From: Kribbella rubisoli
GTDB taxonomy: Bacteria > Actinomycetota > Actinomycetes > Propionibacteriales > Kribbellaceae
Direction: 5' to 3'
Length of the DNA: 64,000 nt
Assembly (NCBI RefSeq): GCF_004217145.1
Contig: NZ_SHKR01000012.1
Location: 1,054,001 to 1,118,000 of the forward strand
This document shows, piece by piece, positions 58,990-64,000 of this stretch. The notes beneath the pieces were generated by a model. That model worked only from the letters and a program-made list of their open reading frames with translations, made no database searches and was not told the DNA's origin. The position numbers and the translations under genes are program-made. Each line of letters opens with the position of its first letter. Position 1 is the first letter of the stretch.

Positions 58990-59538
58990 GTGCCGCACCC
59001 GCCCTTCGACTCCGCTGAGGAGCCGGACCTCACGTTCACTCGTTTCGTCGGTGCCCGATGGCGGTCTCTGACGCACACGGCGTACCTGCTGACGGGCGAC
59101 TTCCACGAGGCCGAAGACTTGGTGCAGACGACGCTGGCCAAGATCTATCCGCGGTGGCGGCGGCTGCGGATGGACACGGTGGAGCAGTACGTGCGGAAGG
59201 CGCTGGTCAACACCAACCGCAGCAGGCATCGACGTCGCAGGGTTGCGCTGTTCCTTCAGCCCGTGCTGCCCGACACCCGGCCCGCCCACGAGGACGGGCC
59301 GGGTGTCGGGAGCGTCGGCGAGCGCGATGTTCTCGCGCTGGCGCTCGGCCAGTTGCCCGAGCGCCAGCGCGCGGTCGTCGTACTGCGGTACTGCGAGGAC
59401 CTGTCCGTCGAAGAAGTCGCCGACATTCTCGGTTGTTCGGTCGGCACGGTGAAAAGCCAGTCATCACGAGCCCTGGCAAAACTCCGCGTGCACCCGGACC
59501 TCGTCCACCACTCAGTTCGCCTTGGAGATCCGCGATGA
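58990..59538 (+). CDS. SigE-family ECF sigma factor (TIGR02983 type)
   Basis: A 182-residue sigma-70 family factor of the Streptomyces SigE-like group. Region 2 is RWRSLTHTAYLLTGDFHEAE followed by DLVQTTLAKIYPRW; region 4 is LPERQRAVVVLRYCEDLSVE and LGCSVGTVKSQSSRALAKLR. GTG 58990 follows the secreted protein by 27 bases. Its TGA overlaps the ATG of the next gene (ATGA), the usual arrangement for a sigma/anti-sigma pair. It should direct an envelope or extracellular-stress regulon; targets unknown. Confidence 0.92.
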   Translation: MPHPPFDSAEEPDLTFTRFVGARWRSLTHTAYLLTGDFHEAEDLVQTTLAKIYPRWRRLRMDTVEQYVRKALVNTNRSRHRRRRVALFLQPVLPDTRPAHEDGPGVGSVGERDVLALALGQLPERQRAVVVLRYCEDLSVEEVADILGCSVGTVKSQSSRALAKLRVHPDLVHHSVRLGDPR

Positions 59539-60293
59539 GTTCCGACCATGACCCGGCTGACGACTGGATGCGTGCCGCCTTCAGGCGTTCACGGGACCTG
59601 CATATACCCTCGCCCGTCCCTCTCGATCAGGTCGTGGCCGCCGGCCGAGCCCACCGGAAGCGTCGCAACGCGACCGTGATCGCCGCTGTTGCGGCAGTCG
59701 TGGCGATCGTCGGCATCGGGGCTCCTCTGTCCTGGATGGGACACGCCAGTGTGCCCGGCCAGATCGCTCCTGCCGCAAGTCCTTCTCAGCGGAGTACTTC
59801 GGTTGACGTCACCGTGGGGCACGGCATGGTGGATGGACTGCGGTGGTTGGTGGCACTGGAGTTCTATCCGACGCTGCCGAAGGGATACGTGGTCCCGGCG
59901 AAGGCCGAGAAGGCGGCGGGCGAGTCGTCGTTGGTGTGTCAGCGAATGGTGATCGGTGGTGTCCGTGTCGACCATGAGGGCGGCCCATGGGCCGACTGTC
60001 AACCGGTTGACGGCGCACACGATTCGAGCCAGAGTGGCGGGGCCGGACTGTGGGGCCTGAGGGACAAAGGAACTGCTGGATCGCGGTTGTTCGTAGCCAA
60101 CGTCCAGGCTGGTGTTGCCTACGGCATGGTGAATCTGTCCGACGGCAGCCGGCTCAAAGCAACCGCCACTACCGTCCCCGGCACCAGCTACCGCGCCTTC
60201 GCGGTTGCCATCACCACTGGTAAGACCATCACGAGCGTCGACACCTACAACACCAGCCACCGCCGTCTGACCCACGACACGAGTTGGCGCTGA
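59535..60293 (+). CDS. single-pass membrane protein, predicted anti-sigma factor
   Basis: A 252-residue protein. Residues 1-45 are cytoplasmic (DDWMRAAFRRSRDLHIPSPV, QVVAAGRAHRKRRN), ~46-70 one membrane helix (VIAAVAAVVAIVGIGAPLSW), and ~95-252 an outer domain highly similar to the secreted protein at 58303 (FYPTLPKGY, LVCQRMVIGGVRVDHEGGPW, GAGLWGLRDKGTAGSRLFVA, ITSVDTYN). Position, overlap with the sigma gene and topology are those of anti-sigma factors co-transcribed with SigE-family factors. I see no zinc anti-sigma motif (HxxxCxxC), so the role is inference. Confidence 0.85.
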   Translation: MSSDHDPADDWMRAAFRRSRDLHIPSPVPLDQVVAAGRAHRKRRNATVIAAVAAVVAIVGIGAPLSWMGHASVPGQIAPAASPSQRSTSVDVTVGHGMVDGLRWLVALEFYPTLPKGYVVPAKAEKAAGESSLVCQRMVIGGVRVDHEGGPWADCQPVDGAHDSSQSGGAGLWGLRDKGTAGSRLFVANVQAGVAYGMVNLSDGSRLKATATTVPGTSYRAFAVAITTGKTITSVDTYNTSHRRLTHDTSWR

Positions 60294-60428
60294 CCGAGTA
60301 GAACCGGCAAAGCGGGTTCCGTCACCGGCAGTGCCGCGGCGTGTGCTCATCCCACCGGGGGGATGTTCGGTCCGAGCCGAGGTGCTGATGATGGCACGTC
60401 AGCAGGTGGGCACGGCAAAGGAGTCGTC

Positions 60429-61808
60429 GTGAGTGACGCGGAGCGGTCGTACGAGAAGAGCGCCGAGTTGTTCGGGAGCAGTTTTCTGGCCCGGGAGGTG
60501 CCGACCCGCGACTTTCCGTCGGCGGGGATGACAGCGACCGATGCGCTGCGGCTGGTGGCCGAGGACCTGGCGCTCGAGGGGCTGCCGGCGCGCAACCTGG
60601 CCACGTTCGTCACCACCTGGATGGAGCCGGAGGCGCAGAAGCTGATCGCGTTCAACCTGCACCGGAACTTTATCGACCACGCTGAGTATCCGCGGACCGC
60701 CGAGCTCGAGCAGCGCTGCATCCGGATGCTGGCCGACCTGTTCCACGCACCGGTCGAGACGACCGGCGCGCGGACCCAAGGCTCGTCCGAGGCGATCATG
60801 CTCGGCGCGCTGTCGCTGAAATGGAACTGGCGCCAGCGCCGCCGCGACGCAGGCCTGCCGACCGACAACCCGAACCTGGTGTTCGGCGGAGACGTCCACG
60901 TGGTCTGGGAGAAGTTCTGCCGGTACTTCGACGTCGAGCCGCGGATCGTCCCGCTCCAGCGCGGCAAGTACACGATCGGCCCGGAGGACGTCGAGCCGCA
61001 CATTGACGAGAACACGATCGGCGTCGCGGCCGTGCTCGGTACGACGTTCACCGGTCACAAGGACGACATCGGCGGCATCAACGACCTGCTGGTCCGGATC
61101 AAGAAGGAGCGGAAGCTCGACGTACCGCTGCACGTGGACGGTGCCAGCGGCGCCTTCGTCTGGCCGTTCCTGTACCCGCACTCCGAGTGGGACTTCCGGC
61201 TCGAGCAGGTGCGGTCGATCAACACGTCCGGACACAAGTTCGGCCTCGTGTACCCCGGCATCGGCTGGCTGATCTTCCGGACGAAGGAGGACCTCAACCC
61301 CGACCTGGTGTTCAAGGAGAACTACCTCGGCAAGACGGACTCGACGTTCACGCTGAACTTCTCGACCGGGTCGGCGATGGTGGTCGCGCAGTACTACAAC
61401 TTCGTCCGCTACGGCCGTCCCGGCTACACCTACATCATGGAGAACATGCAGCGGAACGCGGAGGTGCTCGCCGACAAACTCGAGAAGATGGGCGACTTCC
61501 GTGTGATCGGGCGCGAGTTCGAGCAGCTTCCGCTGGTCGCGTTCAGACTGACCGAGGGGCATTCGTACGACGAGTTCGACGTCGCCTGGCAGTTGTCGGC
61601 CGAGCGCGGCTGGATGGTTCCGGCGTACACGATGCCGCCGGACGCGCAGGACGTGAAGATCATGCGGGCCCTGGTCAAGCAGACCCTGAGCCGCGAGCAG
61701 GTCGACACCCTCGCGCGGGACATCGAGGATGCGTGCCGGACGCTCGAGAAGAAGGGCGGGGCACACGAGTCGGAGCGAAAGAAGATGGTGGTCGGCTCCG
61801 GCCACTGA
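60429..61808 (+). CDS. gadB: glutamate decarboxylase (PLP-dependent)
   Basis: A 459-residue protein of the GadB type and length. NTSGHKFGLVYPGIGW near residue 272 contains the PLP lysine; HVDGASGAFVWPF near 240 the PLP aspartate; GSSEAIMLGAL near 120 the phosphate loop. It converts glutamate to GABA, consuming a proton, for acid resistance or GABA production. GTG 60429 has an AAAGGAG site. No GadC antiporter is adjacent; a YrhK-like membrane protein follows by nine bases. Confidence 0.95.
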   Translation: MSDAERSYEKSAELFGSSFLAREVPTRDFPSAGMTATDALRLVAEDLALEGLPARNLATFVTTWMEPEAQKLIAFNLHRNFIDHAEYPRTAELEQRCIRMLADLFHAPVETTGARTQGSSEAIMLGALSLKWNWRQRRRDAGLPTDNPNLVFGGDVHVVWEKFCRYFDVEPRIVPLQRGKYTIGPEDVEPHIDENTIGVAAVLGTTFTGHKDDIGGINDLLVRIKKERKLDVPLHVDGASGAFVWPFLYPHSEWDFRLEQVRSINTSGHKFGLVYPGIGWLIFRTKEDLNPDLVFKENYLGKTDSTFTLNFSTGSAMVVAQYYNFVRYGRPGYTYIMENMQRNAEVLADKLEKMGDFRVIGREFEQLPLVAFRLTEGHSYDEFDVAWQLSAERGWMVPAYTMPPDAQDVKIMRALVKQTLSREQVDTLARDIEDACRTLEKKGGAHESERKKMVVGSGH

Positions 61809-61817
61809 GCCGGAACA

Positions 61818-62636
61818 GTGAGCACGTCAGGGCTGCCGATCGAGGTGCCGCCGGACGCGACGGATCTGGTGGTCGAGGGGCCGCGCCCGTTCGTCACCCG
61901 GGTGCAGTACCGGCGTGCCGACGGCCGGTTGGTGCAGTGGGAGGCGCGAGCACGCCGCAAGGCGGCCGGTGCACGCGGATTCGGTACGACGTGGTGGACG
62001 GGTCTGCTGTTTGCGATCGGTTCAGCGTGTTTCGTCGCCGGACCGATCCCGGCGTACGCGCGGGCCGTCGGACCGCACCTCGACGCGATCACGTACTTCG
62101 TGGGCTCGCTGCTCTTCACGTCGGGCGCGTACCTGTCGTACCTGCAGGTGGTGCGGCAGGCCGGCCATCGCTGGTTCGCCTGGGCGCCACGGAGTCCCGG
62201 ATTCTGGGCGTGTGCGATCCAGTTGGTCGGCACGCTCTACTTCAACGTGACCACGTTCGCCGGACTGTTCGACGTACCGTCCGACCTGGCGAACCGGATC
62301 GTCTGGCGGCCGGACGCGATCGGCTCGGTGTGCTTCCTGGTCTCGTCGGCGATCGCGTTCGCGGAGGCTGGGCACCGCTGGTGGTCGTGGCGGCCCGACC
62401 AACGCGACTGGCACATCACCGCACTCAACCTGTGGGGATCGGTCTTCTTCGGCCTGTCCGCGATCGGCGCCCATGTCACCTCCGCCGGCGAGCTGTCCAA
62501 CGTCCAACTCGCCAACGGCGGCACCTTCGTCGGCGCTGTCTGCTTCCTCATCGCCTCCCTGCTGATGATGCCCGAGGGCCGCGCCGCGGCGGCGTCATCC
62601 GATTCAGCTGATGCAGTTCGTGATCGCGAGCGTTAA
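61818..62636 (+). CDS. YrhK-domain-like membrane protein
   Basis: A 272-residue membrane protein with about six hydrophobic segments (WWTGLLFAIGSACFVAGPIP, ITYFVGSLLFTSGAYLSYLQ, AIQLVGTLYFNVTTFAGLFD, WRPDAIGSVCFLVSSAIAFA, LNLWGSVFFGLSAIGAHV). The repeated G-S-x-x-F pattern is that of YrhK-like proteins. GTG 61818 lies nine bases after glutamate decarboxylase, so it is probably co-transcribed. Function unknown. Confidence 0.8.
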   Translation: MSTSGLPIEVPPDATDLVVEGPRPFVTRVQYRRADGRLVQWEARARRKAAGARGFGTTWWTGLLFAIGSACFVAGPIPAYARAVGPHLDAITYFVGSLLFTSGAYLSYLQVVRQAGHRWFAWAPRSPGFWACAIQLVGTLYFNVTTFAGLFDVPSDLANRIVWRPDAIGSVCFLVSSAIAFAEAGHRWWSWRPDQRDWHITALNLWGSVFFGLSAIGAHVTSAGELSNVQLANGGTFVGAVCFLIASLLMMPEGRAAAASSDSADAVRDRER

Positions 62637-62887
62637 GACTCAGGTGCATGACGCCTTCCCGCGATGCCGCTGCCACTGTCCGCGACCAGCACAAGGATGC
62701 TCTCGAGGGTGCGCGGTGCGGTCGCCGGTAGGCTCTCGCCGTACATCTTCGCCGCCAGCGTCAGCCAGGTCCTCGAGCTTTCGGAGCAGCTTGGCGAGGG
62801 CGATTGATGTCCGCGGGATTGGTCGACGGATCAACGGTCACCAGGAGATGTACGCCGCTAATACACAGACGGTGCAACGATGGATAG
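62637..62887. other. gap with possible coding debris
   Basis: The minus strand holds a coding-like segment (KMYGESLPATAPRTLESILV, LVADSGSGIAG) without a start or known family. From about 62845 the DNA leading to the zinc-finger gene is AT-richer and likely holds its promoter. Confidence 0.25.
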
Positions 62888-63235
62888 ATGGAAGAAGCTC
62901 GCGACCTGCTGGAGGCGCAACGGCGACAAGCACTGCAACGGCTGGCGAGCCTGACGGGCGACTTTCATGAGGTGGTCGCTGCCTCACGAGACTCGAACGC
63001 TGATGACGAGCATGATCCCGAGGGCGCGACGATCGCCTTCGAGAGATCTCAGGTCACGTCGCTAGTGCAACAGGTCCAGACGCAGTTGGCGGAGATCGAG
63101 GCAGCATTCGACCGACTATCGGCCGGCACCTACGGCTCGTGCGAACACTGCGCCCAGCCCATCACCCCAGCCCGCCTTCGAGCCAGACCCGCAGCCCGCA
63201 CCTGCGTCACCTGTGCCCAGCTCAGGACCACGTGA
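62888..63235 (+). CDS. TraR/DksA-type zinc-finger protein
   Basis: A 115-residue protein. A helical N-terminus (LLEAQRRQALQRLASLTGDF) with acidic ADDEHDPEGATIAFE is followed by LAEIEAAFDRLSAGTYGSCE and the zinc finger CEHCAQPIT...RPAARTCVTC. The four cysteines and the GTYGxCxxC pattern are typical of DksA/TraR proteins, which alter transcription with ppGpp by binding RNA polymerase; many actinobacterial members are untested. ATG 62888 lacks a strong ribosome site. Confidence 0.88.
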   Translation: MEEARDLLEAQRRQALQRLASLTGDFHEVVAASRDSNADDEHDPEGATIAFERSQVTSLVQQVQTQLAEIEAAFDRLSAGTYGSCEHCAQPITPARLRARPAARTCVTCAQLRTT

Positions 63236-63397
63236 ATGAACCTCGAGGGAGACCTCGAGCTGCGTGCCCCCGGCGGTGATGTGGATTTCGGAATCGAACG
63301 GGCCTGGTCTCCCAGAGACCGTGACGATGCCGAGCGATGTGATGTGACACACAGTCACGATCAGCCTGAGCCTCCGCTAGAGGTTTCCGACCGGTGA
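63236..63397 (+). CDS. possible small acidic ORF, 53 aa
   Basis: ATG 63236 directly follows the TGA of the zinc-finger gene and opens 53 acidic codons (LEGDLELRAPGGDVDFGIER) before TGA at 63395. The touching start and stop are the only support; the opposite strand also reads a sensible-looking segment (RPGPFDSEIHITAGGTQLEV), so either may be a relic. Confidence 0.25.
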   Translation: MNLEGDLELRAPGGDVDFGIERAWSPRDRDDAERCDVTHSHDQPEPPLEVSDR

Positions 63398-63465
63398 AGT
63401 ACGGCCCGGGTGAGCCACTGCCGCAGCAAAGAGGTGAGTAAGAGGTGACCGGCGGGCAGCAAGAA

Positions 63466-63491
63466 GCCCAGGCCACCTGCGTGACCTGGGC
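63466..63491 (-). terminator. hairpin terminator of a lost tRNA-Lys gene
   Basis: On the minus strand GCCCAGG (63491..63485) pairs with CCTGGGC (63472..63466) over a 12-base loop, followed by TTCTT. It lies six bases after the tRNA-Lys 3' end, where a native tRNA terminator is expected. Confidence 0.65.
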
Positions 63492-63496
63492 TGCTG

Positions 63497-63531
63497 TGCG
63501 CCGCCAGGGACTCGAACCCCGAACCCGCTGA
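63497..63531 (-). other. displaced 3' end of tRNA-Lys: attachment site
   Basis: The minus strand reads TCAGCGGGTTCGGGG then TTCGAGTCCCTGGCGGCGCA. This is the 3' half of an actinobacterial tRNA-Lys: anticodon-stem end, variable loop, T-arm (CGGGG-TTCGAGT-CCCTG) and acceptor strand GCGGCGC plus A73; CCA is not encoded. Before TCAG the sequence is unrelated, so the 5' half is missing. This is the scar expected where an integrative element has entered the 3' end of a tRNA gene, the element lying to the right. Confidence 0.7.
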
Positions 63532-64000
63532 ATTCCACCTGAGGATTCCCATCAGTTCCCATCGACAATCAAAATCTCTTGCAGGTAACGGATCGAACGG
63601 TCGCGATGGACGCATTGGCTCGCATCGTTACTCGTCCTGTCGCGCTGATTGAGGTGCGTAAAGAGGTGTGTAATCGCACCTGCCGAGGCTGCACGAACGT
63701 CCGGCCGGTGTTATCGCCTCACTAGTGTGGCCGCATCGTTCGCGGTGCCGTAGTCCTCTTTGTGAGACCCGGATACTTCGCTGCCGACGCGACGGCAGAC
63801 GGCCTACGGGGAGTTGGTATCCGGATTGAGGTGTCATCCGGTCTCGACCTCTGCTGCCCAGGCCGGCGGCCTCGTCTAGCGACAGAGGTGCGGGCTTGAA
63901 CAGGACGTTTCGACCGGTTTGTGAGCGGCTGTGGTGACCACTCACCTTCGTGGATCAGGTGTAGACACGCGGTCGAGGTCTGTACACCCCAGCCCATCTT
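63532..64000. other. probable left end of an integrated element
   Basis: From 63532 to the right edge I find no supported gene. GATGGGAA is repeated twice within 18 bases on the minus strand (63543..63560), beside the tRNA fragment, as recombinase arm sites often are. GTAACG and CGTTAC near 63590 and 63640 form a spaced inverted repeat. If the attachment-site reading is right, this is element DNA and an intact tRNA-Lys should be found at its far end. Confidence 0.35.

Noticed and set aside
63722..63997. 91-codon open frame at the right edge, minus strand
   Set aside because: Irregular residue composition, no start context and no motif; the region looks non-coding.
1..64000. CRISPR arrays, rRNA genes, complete tRNAs and complete insertion sequences
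   Set aside because: No regularly spaced repeats, no rRNA core sequences, no full cloverleaf and no transposase with ends were seen; only an IstB fragment and an integrase fragment remain.

Overview
The window is high-GC DNA with strong G/C bias at third codon positions, many GTG starts, ATGA/GTGA stop-start overlaps, and families typical of filamentous or soil Actinomycetota: large LuxR/LAL regulators, SigE-family and SnoaL-tailed ECF sigma factors, an F420-type oxidoreductase remnant, COG4315 lipoproteins and a small DUF7455-like zinc ribbon. I infer an actinobacterium, possibly of the Propionibacteriales/Kribbella type; the genus is a guess. No rRNA, complete tRNA or CRISPR array was seen.

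Layout. 1-6 kb: two paralogous LAL regulators (the first cut by the window edge) flanking an NDH-2-like flavoprotein. 6-9 kb: an SDR, a deletion scar joining two wrecked genes, a ring-cleaving dioxygenase and an esterase. 9-12 kb: a lipoprotein/zinc-ribbon module present twice, once intact and once broken, with an Ohr/OsmC peroxidase between. 12-17.6 kb: a five-gene carbohydrate operon (binding protein, two permeases, GH130 enzyme, phosphomannomutase) that reads as uptake of a beta-mannoside, release of mannose or mannose 1-phosphate, and conversion toward mannose 6-phosphate. 17.7-22.1 kb: gene debris, then a membrane cluster DUF4386 / DUF4389 / lipase-like hydrolase / DUF4386. 22.2-27.2 kb: an integrase relic, a broken unknown gene, a large membrane-anchored patatin and a frameshifted HNH gene. 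27.5-29.8 kb: a Tat-exported amine oxidase coupled to an exported RidA.

30-46 kb: a RibD-like reductase, a SnoaL-tailed ECF sigma factor, a decayed UbiD gene, a shortened LysE-type exporter, an SDR divergent from an XRE regulator, an F420 enzyme relic, then a stress/redox set: DUF6328, SDR, GH13 enzyme, zinc dehydrogenase, SRPBCC protein, a molybdopterin oxidoreductase lacking Fe-S cysteines, and CinA. 46-53.9 kb: a frameshifted FMN reductase, a Rieske-FAD oxidoreductase, a YbdK-type ligase, a CDGSH protein, a dead haem-oxygenase-fold enzyme, membrane proteins and an hsp20 region with a clear tandem operator. 54-57.2 kb: a Bcr/CflA exporter coupled to a zinc dehydrogenase and divergent from an XRE regulator. 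57.2-58.1 kb: fragments of IstB, GH15 and DctA packed together. 58.3-60.3 kb: a secreted protein, a SigE-family sigma factor and a membrane protein whose outside domain matches the secreted protein; this is my best candidate for an undescribed system. 60.4-63.2 kb: glutamate decarboxylase, a YrhK-like membrane protein and a DksA/TraR-type zinc finger. At 63.5 kb the displaced 3' end of a tRNA-Lys gene and its terminator mark an attachment site; an integrated element probably begins there and runs off the right edge.

Gene decay is the main theme: more than fifteen truncated, frameshifted or chimeric genes lie between intact operons. Domain calls are from reading motifs by eye; no database search was possible.
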